DNA of 64,000 nt. It comes from Paracoccaceae bacterium (lineage in GTDB: Bacteria > Pseudomonadota > Alphaproteobacteria > Rhodobacterales > Rhodobacteraceae). Below are positions 7,286-15,868 of the stretch, piece by piece (the stretch's first letter is position 1; every line of letters begins with the position of its first letter). The notes under the pieces were generated by a model. The model was not told the origin of the DNA, did no database searches, and saw only the letters and a program-made list of their open reading frames with translations. The stretch covers positions 62,001 to 126,000 of the forward strand of contig JAFWNM010000029.1 of assembly GCA_017510335.1 (NCBI GenBank), read 5' to 3'. A program made the translations under genes and the position numbers.

Positions 7286-8664
7286 CACCCCCTGATCTGA
7301 TCCTGTCTGCCGCCGCTATTGTGACCATGGACCCCGAAAACCGCGTTATTGCGGATGGGGCGGTTGCCATTTCCGGCACTACGCTGTGCGCCATCGGCAC
7401 CAAGGCGGAATTGTGTAACGCATACCCCGCCGCACCCCTGCGCGATATGGGCGATTGCGTGATCATGCCGGGGCTGATCAATGCGCATGCCCATTCGGGT
7501 TTCCTGCGCGGGACGGCTGAACATTTGCCCGTGTGGGACTGGCTGGCGCAGCATATCAACCCCATGCACCGCATGTTGCGCCCCCACGAGGCAGAAGCGG
7601 CAAGCTGGCTATGCTACGCGGAATCGTTGCTGTCCGGGACCACCACAGTTGTGGATATGTGGCGTTTCATGGACGGCTCGGCGCGGGCGGCGCAGGCGCT
7701 TGGCAACCGTCTGGTGGCGGTTCCCTATGTGGGCGAACACCCCGATTACGACTATTTCGACCGGCTGGACCAGAACGAGGCGCTGATCGAAAACTGGCAC
7801 GGGGGCGCGGACGGGCGCGTTCAGGTCTGGGTTGGGCTGGAGCATTTGTTCTACGCCACCGAGGCCGGACAGGCCCGCGCCATAGACATGGCAAAACGCC
7901 ACAATACCGGCTTTCACACCCATTGCAGCGAAGCGGAAATTGAACTTGCCGAATTCCAGCGCCGCTATGGCAAGGCACCGATGCATGTATTGGCTGATCT
8001 GGGCTTTTTTGAATGCCCGCGCAGTTTGATTGCGCATGCGGTCTGGCTGGATGATGCTGAAATAGACCTGATTTCGCGCCACCCGGTCGCAGTGGCACAT
8101 AACCCCGTTTCAAACATGAAGCTGGCGTCAGGCATTGCCCCCATTGCCGAAATGCTGGCCGCAGGTGTGCCCGTGGGCCTTGGCACGGATGGCGAAAAGG
8201 AAAACAACAATTTCGACATGTTCGAGGAAATGAAAACCGCATCACTTCTGGGCAAGCTGCGCCACAGGGATGCAGCCGCAATGGACAGCTGGGAATGCCT
8301 GCGCATGGCGACCATCGGTGGCGCGCGCGCTTTGGGCCTCGATCATATGATCGGGTCACTGGAACCCGGAAAACGCGCCGACCTGATTGCCCTGCGCAAG
8401 GACACCCCGCGCATGACCCCGTTTTTCCCCGATGGGCCGTGGTTCAACCTGCAGCATAACATTGTCCATGCCGTGCGCGGGTCGGATGTGGCGCTGACAA
8501 TGGTGGATGGCACTATTCTGGTCGATGATGGCCAGCTGAAAACCGGCGACATGACCGCAATATTGGCCCGCATTCACGAAGTTGCCCCCGACCTGTTTGC
8601 CCGCCGCGCTGCATGGCTGGCGCAAAACCCGTCTGTGCAATGGACTGATACGCAGGGGGCGTGA
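7282..8664 (+). CDS. Amidohydrolase, ATZ/TRZ (cytosine deaminase-like) family
   Basis: 460 residues of the metal-dependent amidohydrolase superfamily. Ligands seen are H69-x-H71 (INAHAHSG), the later His in TGFHTHCSEAE, the His in LIAHAVWL, and the Asp in GLGTDGEKENNN. The composite beta domain at both ends (DLILSAAAIVTMD and GKRADLIAL) is present. Close families hydrolytically remove amino or chloro groups from purine- or triazine-like rings, or deaminate S-adenosylhomocysteine. Position inside an oxidoreductase operon suggests deamination or ring opening of a nitrogen heterocycle. The start overlaps the GMC stop by 4 bp. Confidence 0.9.
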   Translation: MTPPDLILSAAAIVTMDPENRVIADGAVAISGTTLCAIGTKAELCNAYPAAPLRDMGDCVIMPGLINAHAHSGFLRGTAEHLPVWDWLAQHINPMHRMLRPHEAEAASWLCYAESLLSGTTTVVDMWRFMDGSARAAQALGNRLVAVPYVGEHPDYDYFDRLDQNEALIENWHGGADGRVQVWVGLEHLFYATEAGQARAIDMAKRHNTGFHTHCSEAEIELAEFQRRYGKAPMHVLADLGFFECPRSLIAHAVWLDDAEIDLISRHPVAVAHNPVSNMKLASGIAPIAEMLAAGVPVGLGTDGEKENNNFDMFEEMKTASLLGKLRHRDAAAMDSWECLRMATIGGARALGLDHMIGSLEPGKRADLIALRKDTPRMTPFFPDGPWFNLQHNIVHAVRGSDVALTMVDGTILVDDGQLKTGDMTAILARIHEVAPDLFARRAAWLAQNPSVQWTDTQGA

Positions 8665-8718
8665 CATGCAGGTTCTGGCAAAACATACAGCGCATTGTCG
8701 CGCCGAAAGGGGGGCGTC

Positions 8719-9561
8719 ATGGCACTAACAACGGACCCTGTGGCCCTGAACCAATGGTATGCGGTGGCAAGCCTGCCTGTGTCGCCCCATGTCACGCGGC
8801 TTCTGGGGCAGGAGATCGAAATTTCCGCTGGCGCAAACGGGCCAGTGGTGCGGCGCAGCGATACGGGCGCGGTTCTGGCGACACGGCAGAAATGGGGGCT
8901 GCTCTTTGCCACGTTCGGAACGCCCGCCACGGAATTGTTCGACATTGCCGAAGCGCATGAAAGCGACCGCCGCTTTGTGCCCTGCGGCTGGGTCACCATG
9001 CGCGCATCAGGCTTGCGCGTAGTCGAGAATTTTCTGGACATGGCGCATTTCCCCTTTGTGCATACTGACATTCTGGGATCGGAACCCCATACCGAAGTGC
9101 CCCGCTATGACAGCGAAATCCGCCGCGATGTAGACGAGGTATGGGCCACCAACTGCACCTTCTTCCAGACGCGGATTGCGGCCACCGAATCCGCTGGGGA
9201 TTTCGTGCGCCTGACCTACCGTGTGCCCACGCCGTTTACAGTTATGCTGTATCGCGTTTGCCCGTCTGCGCCAGACCGGCTGGATGCGATTGCGCTGTTC
9301 ATCCAGCCTATGGAAGAAACGCTGTGCCGCGCCATCCCGTTGATGTGGCTGGTGGATGACCGCACGGCGCAAACCGAATTGTTGCGCTTCGAACAGGTCA
9401 TATTCCTGCAGGACCGGATCATCGTGGAAAACCAGCGCCCGTTATGCCTGCCGCTGGAACCCCGGCGCGAAACGCCCACGCGCGCGGACAGTTCGTCCAT
9501 CGCCTACCGGCGCTGGCTGAAGGAAAAAGGCCTGCGCTTTGGCACAACGGCGGGGGCATAA
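8719..9561 (+). CDS. Second Rieske-less oxygenase catalytic subunit (NdmC-like paralogue)
   Basis: 280 residues from the ATG at 8719, preceded by AAAGGGGGG; an upstream in-frame TTG (8695) has no ribosome site. Like its paralogue at 840-1685 it has the N-x2-D-x2-H-x4-H iron motif (ENFLDMAHFPFVH), the surrounding HTDILGSEPHTEV block, and the C-terminal LQDRIIVENQRP and PTRADSSSIAYRRWLKEKG, but no Rieske Cys/His ligands. Remnant Rieske strands (LNQWYAVASL, LLGQEIEIS, WGLLFATFGTP) flank the missing cluster region. The two paralogues differ more elsewhere, suggesting the same iron chemistry with different substrates or a hetero-oligomer. Within this window the only obvious electron donor is the free Rieske protein at 2219-2911. 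Confidence 0.85.
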   Translation: MALTTDPVALNQWYAVASLPVSPHVTRLLGQEIEISAGANGPVVRRSDTGAVLATRQKWGLLFATFGTPATELFDIAEAHESDRRFVPCGWVTMRASGLRVVENFLDMAHFPFVHTDILGSEPHTEVPRYDSEIRRDVDEVWATNCTFFQTRIAATESAGDFVRLTYRVPTPFTVMLYRVCPSAPDRLDAIALFIQPMEETLCRAIPLMWLVDDRTAQTELLRFEQVIFLQDRIIVENQRPLCLPLEPRRETPTRADSSSIAYRRWLKEKGLRFGTTAGA

Positions 9562-9563
9562 TC

Positions 9564-12500
9564 ATGGATATTCTTCATCCCGCCACCTTGTCTGACGCAT
9601 TGGCCGCGCTGCGCGAACCGGGCGCGCGTGCCGTAGCGGGCGGCACTGCGTTGCAGGTGGACTGGTCACAGGGCAAGGCGCGTCCGGATATATTGGTCAC
9701 CCTTGGGGCGCTTGGGCTTGATACAGTTCAGATGACCGAAGGGCAGTGCCTGCGCATCGGGGCCACAGTGACACTTGACGTGCTGGACCAGAACGCCCTT
9801 GTTGCGGGGCATCTGCCCCTTCTGGCGTGCGCGTTGCGCGATGTGGCCGCGCCATCCGTGCGCAGGCTGGCAACCCTTGGCGGGCAGTTGGGCTGGGGCA
9901 ACGGGTGTTTGCTGCCGGCGTTGCTGGCGCTTGGCGCGCGGGTCGGGCATACCACCGAACAAGGCCCGCGTGACACGCCGCTGGCGCAATGGCTGGCCGC
10001 GCCCGCGGGGCTGGTCCTGTGGCTGGATGTCCCTGTGCAGCCCGTTGGTGCCCGCTGGTGCTGGCGCAAGGTCGGGTTGCGCGCGGCCTTCACGCCGTCC
10101 ATCATCGCGGTCGCGGGGGTTATGTGCCCTTCACATGGCGCCAGACTGGCAGCGGGCGGCGGTGCAGTGCGTCCTCAGGGGTTGCCAGCTTCGGCCACAG
10201 CGCTGGAAAGTGGCGCGGATATGCCCACGCTGCGAACCCTGCTTGCCAATGAGATTGACGCCCCCGATTGCCCGTTTCGGTCTAGGGCGTATCGCAAACG
10301 CGTGGGGGCGGCAGCACTGGTCGCGGGGCTGGGTCTTGGGCGGGGTCTTGGACAGGGCACGCAGGCCACAGCGGCGCAAGGCCCGTTGCCAAAGGACGCA
10401 AACCCCGCTGGCCTGCGCCCGCTTGCACGCAATCTTTCATCGCCTGGCTGGCATATGCGCCCCGACATGCCTGCGAAGGTGGCAGGGGATGCGGGCTATC
10501 TGACCGACCTGCGCACCCCTGACATGCTGGTGGGGCGCATTTTGCGCGCAGGCCGCCCCCATGCCCGCATCCTGTCCATTGACACACGCGCAGCGCAGGC
10601 AATGCCAGGGGTCCATGCTGTTGTCACCCATGCCGATATTGCGGGGCTGAACGCATTTGGCATCATGCGGCAGGACCAGCCCGCCCTATGTGCAGATGTT
10701 GTGCGCCACCAGGGTGATGCCGTGGCCGCTGTGGCCGCGATTGATGCGCAAACCGCCGATGCCGCATTGGCGGCCATCGTCGTGGACTATACCGACCTGC
10801 CACCTGTAACGGACCCTGCCACAGCACTGGTCCCCAGCAGCCCTGCCTTGCATGCGGGCGGCAATCTGGTCGCAGAATTCGGTCTGGACAGGGGCGAGCC
10901 GGCGACCGCATTCGCCACTGCCGCGCATGTGGTGGAAGATACCTATGTCACACCGCGCCAGATGCATGCCTTCATGGAAACCGAAGGGGGGTGGTGTGCA
11001 CCAACCCCTGACGGTGGGGTAATTGTCGCGGTCGGCGGGCAGCACGGGGCGCGCGACCGCGAACAACTGGCGCGCATTCTGGCCCTGCCAGAAGACAAGA
11101 TACGCGTCATCACCAGCCCCACAGGGGGCGGGTTCGGGGGCAAGGACGAACTGACCGTGCAACCCGCGCTGGCCCTGCTGGCGATCAAGGCAGGGCGGGC
11201 CGTGCGGCTGCATCTGTCGCGGGAAGAGTCAACACTGGCGGGCGTCAAGCGCAACCCGATGCGCATTTCCATGCGCACCGCCTGCGATGCAGTGGGCCAT
11301 TTGCTGGCGCAGGAGGTGCATGTGCTGGCCGATTGCGGGGCCTATGCCTCGCTTTCGCCTGCGGTGGTGGAAACTGCAATGGAACACGCGGCTGGCCCTT
11401 ACCGCATTGCCCATGTCACCAGCCACGGCCGGCTTGTTTACACCAATAACGGCACCGGGGGGGCCTTTCGCGGGTTTGGGGCCAACCAGATGACCTTTGC
11501 GATCGAATGCCAGATCGACCGGCTGGCCGCTGCCTGCGGGCTGGACCCTGCGGAAATGCGGCGGCGCAACCTGCGCGTGCCGGGCAGCCCTGGGTATCTG
11601 GGCCATAGGGTGGCAGGGTCTGAACGTCTGCACGAAATGGTGCAAGCGGCAGCGGCAAGTGCGCTGTGGCGCCCTGTCACGACAACCGACAATGACATCC
11701 ACGCAACAGGCATGGCGCTGAATTATCAGGGGAACGGGCTGGGGTCCTTGCCCCATGACAGCGCCGAAGGGCGGCTGTCACTGGCAGCAGATGGCAAGAT
11801 CGAGGTTGCCTGCGGACTGGATGAAATGGGGCAGGGGCTGTTGCCCGCGCTACAAGCGGCAGTTGCCACGCATCTGGGCTGTGCGCGGTCAGATGTGCGC
11901 GCCATTGTTGGCGACACCGCACACAGCCCGGATTCGGGGTCCACATCGGCATCGCGGGGGGGCTATGTCGCGTGGCAGATCGGCGCGCGCACCGGCCCTG
12001 CACTTGCGCAAAGACTGCTGGACGCCGCTGCCGGTATTCTGGACACCCCTGCCGATGACCTGCGCATTGTGGCAGGGGGTATCGCGCATAAGGGACAAAA
12101 CAGCGCCACCCCGCCCATGCTGGATTTCGCGCGCCTTGCCGCGCATCTGGGCGGGGAGCGGCTGCCAGCTGAAACCACCGCGTTTGATTTTCCCAAAACG
12201 CACTATACAGCGGGCAATGCACGATTTGTCCATTGCTTTGGTGCGACGCTGGCGCGCGTGTCCATTGACCGCGTTACCGGCATGGTGCGGGTTATGGAAC
12301 TGGAAATGCATACCGCCGCCGGTCCGGTGATCGACCTATCGGCCTATCTTGGCCAGATCGAAGGGGGGGTGGTCCAAGGGCTTGGCATGACGTTAAGCGA
12401 AGATACCCTGATCACCCGCGGGCATATGATAACCCGCAATCTGGACAGTTATATCCTGCCGGGCATCCGCGATGTGCCTGCGCAGTTTCATGTCACCGCG

Positions 12501-12674
12501 CTGGAAGGGCTGGACGCGGATGACACGCTTGGCCCGCGCGGGGTGGGCGAATTGGGCATTGGCGCAGTGACAGCCGCCATCGCCAATGCTGTGGGCGCGG
12601 GGCTGGGGCGCTGGCCCGCAACCACCCCAATCCCGCCCGAGGTAATTCTGAACATGCTGGAGGGGCGTTCATGA
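9564..12674 (+). CDS. Molybdenum hydroxylase with fused FAD (CoxM-like) and molybdopterin (CoxL-like) domains
   Basis: 1036 residues from the ATG at 9564; the open frame extends 40 codons upstream, but these overlap the preceding gene. Residues 1-270 are an FAD-binding domain of the CO-dehydrogenase medium-subunit type (AGGTALQVDW, then ATLGGQLGWG matching the TIGG flavin motif). Residues about 310-1030 are a molybdopterin-cytosine-dinucleotide large subunit: GGGFGGKDE near residue 522, GGAFRGFGANQ near 632, and the catalytic glutamate in RGVGELGIG near 995. Usually these are two polypeptides; here they are fused, with a Gly/Ala-rich linker. The 2Fe-2S subunit follows with a 4-bp overlap. Such enzymes hydroxylate N-heterocycles or oxidise aldehydes using water. 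Substrate unknown. Confidence 0.92.
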   Translation: MDILHPATLSDALAALREPGARAVAGGTALQVDWSQGKARPDILVTLGALGLDTVQMTEGQCLRIGATVTLDVLDQNALVAGHLPLLACALRDVAAPSVRRLATLGGQLGWGNGCLLPALLALGARVGHTTEQGPRDTPLAQWLAAPAGLVLWLDVPVQPVGARWCWRKVGLRAAFTPSIIAVAGVMCPSHGARLAAGGGAVRPQGLPASATALESGADMPTLRTLLANEIDAPDCPFRSRAYRKRVGAAALVAGLGLGRGLGQGTQATAAQGPLPKDANPAGLRPLARNLSSPGWHMRPDMPAKVAGDAGYLTDLRTPDMLVGRILRAGRPHARILSIDTRAAQAMPGVHAVVTHADIAGLNAFGIMRQDQPALCADVVRHQGDAVAAVAAIDAQTADAALAAIVVDYTDLPPVTDPATALVPSSPALHAGGNLVAEFGLDRGEPATAFATAAHVVEDTYVTPRQMHAFMETEGGWCAPTPDGGVIVAVGGQHGARDREQLARILALPEDKIRVITSPTGGGFGGKDELTVQPALALLAIKAGRAVRLHLSREESTLAGVKRNPMRISMRTACDAVGHLLAQEVHVLADCGAYASLSPAVVETAMEHAAGPYRIAHVTSHGRLVYTNNGTGGAFRGFGANQMTFAIECQIDRLAAACGLDPAEMRRRNLRVPGSPGYLGHRVAGSERLHEMVQAAAASALWRPVTTTDNDIHATGMALNYQGNGLGSLPHDSAEGRLSLAADGKIEVACGLDEMGQGLLPALQAAVATHLGCARSDVRAIVGDTAHSPDSGSTSASRGGYVAWQIGARTGPALAQRLLDAAAGILDTPADDLRIVAGGIAHKGQNSATPPMLDFARLAAHLGGERLPAETTAFDFPKTHYTAGNARFVHCFGATLARVSIDRVTGMVRVMELEMHTAAGPVIDLSAYLGQIEGGVVQGLGMTLSEDTLITRGHMITRNLDSYILPGIRDVPAQFHVTALEGLDADDTLGPRGVGELGIGAVTAAIANAVGAGLGRWPATTPIPPEVILNMLEGRS

Positions 12675-13150
12675 CCCATATCGCATTCACGCTGAACGGG
12701 GCTGAAACCGCGCTGCATTGTGCCCCCGACCGGCCCCTTGTCACCATCCTGCGCGAAGATCTTGGGCTGACCGGCACCAAACTTGCCTGTGGCGTGGGGC
12801 GGTGCGGGGCCTGCATGGTCTTGCTGGACGGGGCGGCGGTGAATGCGTGCCTGCTGATGGCATGGCAAGTCGCCGGCCGGCGTGTCGACACCATTGAGGG
12901 GGTGCGCAAGGACCCCCGTTTCGCGCCGATGCTGGCAGCCCTGGCGCAGGCCAACAGCTTTCAATGCGGGTATTGCGCGGCAGGCGTGACCATCGCGTTG
13001 GCGGGCGCATTGGGGGGACCGGAGGACCCAGATGACGCCGCCCTTACCACCGCGCTTGAAGGGAACATATGCCGCTGCACGGGCTATCAGTCCATTTTGC
13101 ACGGCGCGCAAGACGCGCGCGCAAGGCTGCGCGCGGAAAGGTCCACATGA
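12671..13150 (+). CDS. 2Fe-2S subunit of the molybdenum hydroxylase (CoxS-like)
   Basis: 159 residues with all eight cluster cysteines. C40, C45, C48 and C60 (ACGVGRCGAC...NAC) form the plant-ferredoxin-type cluster; C99, C102, C134 and C136 (QCGYC...CRCTGYQ) form the second, helical cluster. Length is normal for the small subunit. It overlaps the preceding and following genes by 4 bp each and passes electrons from molybdenum to the FAD domain of the fused subunit. Confidence 0.95.
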   Translation: MTHIAFTLNGAETALHCAPDRPLVTILREDLGLTGTKLACGVGRCGACMVLLDGAAVNACLLMAWQVAGRRVDTIEGVRKDPRFAPMLAALAQANSFQCGYCAAGVTIALAGALGGPEDPDDAALTTALEGNICRCTGYQSILHGAQDARARLRAERST

Positions 13151-14652
13151 CAGTTTCGACCCCACCCCTGATAACAGACGCCGCGCGCGATTTTTTGGCA
13201 CAGGCCCCCAAAAAATTGTGGATCGGGGGCGATTGGGTGACCCCGCAAGGCGGGTATTTCACCACATCCGACCCCGCGACCGGCACCCCCCTGGCCCAGG
13301 TGGCACGCGCAACCAAAGCAGATGCCGATGCTGCCGTGTCCGCCGCGCGCGCGGCCTTGTCGCGCCCCGATTGGGCAGGCATGACCCCTGCAGCGCGCGG
13401 CGCGTTGCTGTGGCGCATTGCCGATCTGATCGAACACAATGCCGATGCCCTGGCCGAAGTGGAAACACTGGACCAGGGCAAAACCCTGCGCACAGGCCGC
13501 ATGGGGGAAATTCCCGGTGCAATCGCGCAGTTTCGCTACTATGCGGGGTTTGCCACCAAAATCATGGGGCAGACCATCACGCCGTCAATCACTTATCAGC
13601 CAGCGGGCAAGCGTGTCAGCGCGTTTACGCTGCGCGAACCTGTGGGGGTGGTCGCGGCCATTGTGCCGTGGAATTCGCCGCTGCTGATGGCGGCCATGAA
13701 ACTTGCGCCTGCCTTGGCTGCGGGTTGCACGGTGGTTCTGAAACCCGCGGAGGAAACACCGTTAACCGCGCTGATGCTGGCAGATATCTTGCAGCGTGCG
13801 GGCCTGCCTGCAGGCGTGGTGAATGTGCTGACGGGGTTTGGCCATGACGTGGGCGCGGCCTTGGCCGAACATCCGGATGTGGCCAAGCTAAGTTTCACAG
13901 GGTCCACGGAAACGGGGCGTCTGCTGCTGGGCGCGGCGCGCGGAAACCTGAAGAAACTGACGCTGGAACTGGGCGGCAAATCCCCGGCTGTTGTGATGGC
14001 GGATGCCGATCTGGCGCTGGCGGTGCCCGGGGTGGCGCGCGGCATTTTCGGAAATTGCGGACAGGTTTGCGTGGCAGGGTCGCGCGTCTATGTGCATCGC
14101 AGCATCTATGACCGTTTCGCCAACGCGCTGGCGAATGAAGCGCGTGCCCTGCGACTGGGGCACGGGCTGGACCCGGCGTCGGACCTTGGGCCGCTTGTTC
14201 ATGCCCGCCACGCGGCCCATGTCGCGGGGTTTGTCACCGATGCCTGTGCCGAGGGCGCACAGGTGCTGACGGGGGGCGGCATTGCCCCGCAGGGGGCGGC
14301 GTTTTTCCAACCCACAGTCGTGGCCGATGTGCGCCCCGACATGCGCCTGATGCGCGACGAGGTGTTCGGGCCAGTGGTGGCCATTACCCCATTTGATACA
14401 GTGCAAGACGCGCTGCACATGGCCAATGATACCCAATACGGGCTGGCCGCCAGTGTCTGGACTGAAAACCTGTCAACGGCGCATCGCATGGCGGCGGATA
14501 TGCGCGCGGGCACTGTCTGGGTGAATTGCCACAGCTACTTTTCGCCGGAACTGCCCAAAGGCGGGCATGGCATATCCGGCTGGGGCACGGAAAACGGGCC
14601 ACAAGGGCTGGAAAATTATCTGGAAACCAAAACCGTCTGCATGACGGTCTGA
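13147..14652 (+). CDS. NAD(P)-dependent aldehyde dehydrogenase
   Basis: 501 residues from the ATG at 13147, which overlaps the 2Fe-2S gene stop. It has all the marks of the superfamily: EPVGVVAAIVPWNSPL, KPAEETPLTALML, the cofactor motif FTGSTETGR, general base E274 in LELGGKSP, nucleophile C308 in GNCGQVCVAG, and EVFGPVVAI near the C-terminus. Length agrees with betaine-aldehyde/aryl-aldehyde dehydrogenases. It is the last gene of the operon and probably removes the aldehyde made by the GMC enzyme or by oxidative demethylation. Confidence 0.95.
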   Translation: MTVSTPPLITDAARDFLAQAPKKLWIGGDWVTPQGGYFTTSDPATGTPLAQVARATKADADAAVSAARAALSRPDWAGMTPAARGALLWRIADLIEHNADALAEVETLDQGKTLRTGRMGEIPGAIAQFRYYAGFATKIMGQTITPSITYQPAGKRVSAFTLREPVGVVAAIVPWNSPLLMAAMKLAPALAAGCTVVLKPAEETPLTALMLADILQRAGLPAGVVNVLTGFGHDVGAALAEHPDVAKLSFTGSTETGRLLLGAARGNLKKLTLELGGKSPAVVMADADLALAVPGVARGIFGNCGQVCVAGSRVYVHRSIYDRFANALANEARALRLGHGLDPASDLGPLVHARHAAHVAGFVTDACAEGAQVLTGGGIAPQGAAFFQPTVVADVRPDMRLMRDEVFGPVVAITPFDTVQDALHMANDTQYGLAASVWTENLSTAHRMAADMRAGTVWVNCHSYFSPELPKGGHGISGWGTENGPQGLENYLETKTVCMTV

Positions 14653-14668
14653 CACGGCCAATGGCAGC

Positions 14669-14691
14669 GTGGCGCGGAATGACCGCGCCAC
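14669..14691. terminator. Hairpin between convergent genes
   Basis: Perfect 9-bp arms GTGGCGCGG (14669-14677) and CCGCGCCAC (14683-14691) around a 5-nt loop, placed in the 57-bp gap between the convergent dehydrogenase and 2-oxoglutarate oxygenase genes. There is no long T-run on either side, so termination would be weak or Rho-assisted. Confidence 0.55.
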
Positions 14692-14709
14692 CTGAAAACC
14701 GCGTGGATG

Positions 14710-15714
14710 CTACTTTTTGCTGAAATTCGCGCCCAGTCGCATCTGAATATAGTCATGCGCGGTCATGGGGACATATTTCCCTTCCGGGCCTTCCAGAACC
14801 GCATCAGTGTTGGCTTGGCAGAAAAACGCCATGGAATAGCGCGGCCCAAGGTATTCTTCTGGTTTTGGCATGCGCACGCGGTGCAGGTTCGACAGCAATT
14901 TGTCATCGGACCACCGCATCAGCATGTCACCGATATTGCAGGTGATCACACCGGGCAGGGGGGGCACATCTGTCCAGGCAATGGCGCGGCCGTTGGAATC
15001 CTTGCCAGGGCATAATTGCAACCCGCCCTGCCCTGGGCGTTGATGCAGCAATGTCAGACAGTCAAAATCCGTATGCGCACCCGCGCGCCAGAACTTGAAA
15101 TCTTCGGGTTTGGCGTTTTCCATGCCCAGATAATGGATTAACCGCAAGGTGGACTGGTATTGCGCGCGCAAGGGATCATGGGCTTGGGTAAAGAAATCTG
15201 TCTGGAAGCCCAGCTTATCGGCAAAGCAGGACAGCACCTTCATGCCAAGTCCCCAGTTCGCACGTTCAAATTCCAGCATGGTGGCCTTGAACCCTGCCAG
15301 TTCTTCGCCCGTGGGCCAAAGCTGTGACATGCGCGGCAAGGTGATCTGATAGCTTTCCTTGTTGTCAGCCGTGCCGGTGGAAGGGCGGACCTGTTCCTTG
15401 AATTCCCAGCCCGCATTGGTGCCCGGTGCCAGCGGGTATTTCGCCTTCACATCTGCAGGCAGATCGAAGAACGCCTCGCTTAGGTCAAAGGCTTCATCGA
15501 TAAGCTTTTGGGGGATGGCGTGATTGGTCAGCTGGAAAAACCCGATACCCGTTGCCGCATCCCACAGCGCATCTGCAATTTCGGCGCGGCGGTTGAAAAA
15601 GTCGCTCATGTCGATCTGGGGAATGTCGCGCTGCACTTCTATTCCGGTGCCGCCAATGCGGGTTTCCTTGTCCAGTTCGGCCAATCCATATCCGGTTGCT
15701 GTTGGGGTGTTCAT
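14710..15714 (-). CDS. 2-oxoglutarate/Fe(II) oxygenase, isopenicillin N synthase family
   Basis: 334 residues from the ATG at 15714, preceded by GGAGAAAAG. Two parts are visible: the N-terminal DIOX_N region (IPQIDMSDFFNRRAEIADAL...GIGFFQLTNHAIP) and the jelly-roll catalytic core with iron ligands H214, D216 (AHTDFD) and H278 (NLHRV), and R292 for 2-oxoglutarate (RYSMAFF). It lies 154 bp downstream of the 8-oxoguanine deaminase-like gene on the same strand and may be the last gene of the NMT1-transporter operon. A second family member is at 22191-23147. Substrates of bacterial homologues next to purine genes are not settled; hydroxylation or oxidative demethylation of a base is possible. Confidence 0.88.
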   Translation of the reverse strand: MNTPTATGYGLAELDKETRIGGTGIEVQRDIPQIDMSDFFNRRAEIADALWDAATGIGFFQLTNHAIPQKLIDEAFDLSEAFFDLPADVKAKYPLAPGTNAGWEFKEQVRPSTGTADNKESYQITLPRMSQLWPTGEELAGFKATMLEFERANWGLGMKVLSCFADKLGFQTDFFTQAHDPLRAQYQSTLRLIHYLGMENAKPEDFKFWRAGAHTDFDCLTLLHQRPGQGGLQLCPGKDSNGRAIAWTDVPPLPGVITCNIGDMLMRWSDDKLLSNLHRVRMPKPEEYLGPRYSMAFFCQANTDAVLEGPEGKYVPMTAHDYIQMRLGANFSKK

Positions 15715-15868
15715 GTCTTTTCTCCAGTTTCCGGCCCTGCACAAACCGGCAGGGCAGCAAGGGGGGTAGTGGAGCAATGACCTGCGCCACACGGGCGCTG
15801 ACAGCTTCTACTCCGGGTTTGAAGCAGATCACGCGCGCGGGCAGACCTGCCCTGTGCGCGCGGGTGTA

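Noticed and set aside
9444-9563. 40-codon upstream extension of the fused molybdenum hydroxylase
   Set aside because: It lies inside the preceding oxygenase gene and has no homology; the ATG at 9564 aligns with the normal FAD-domain start.
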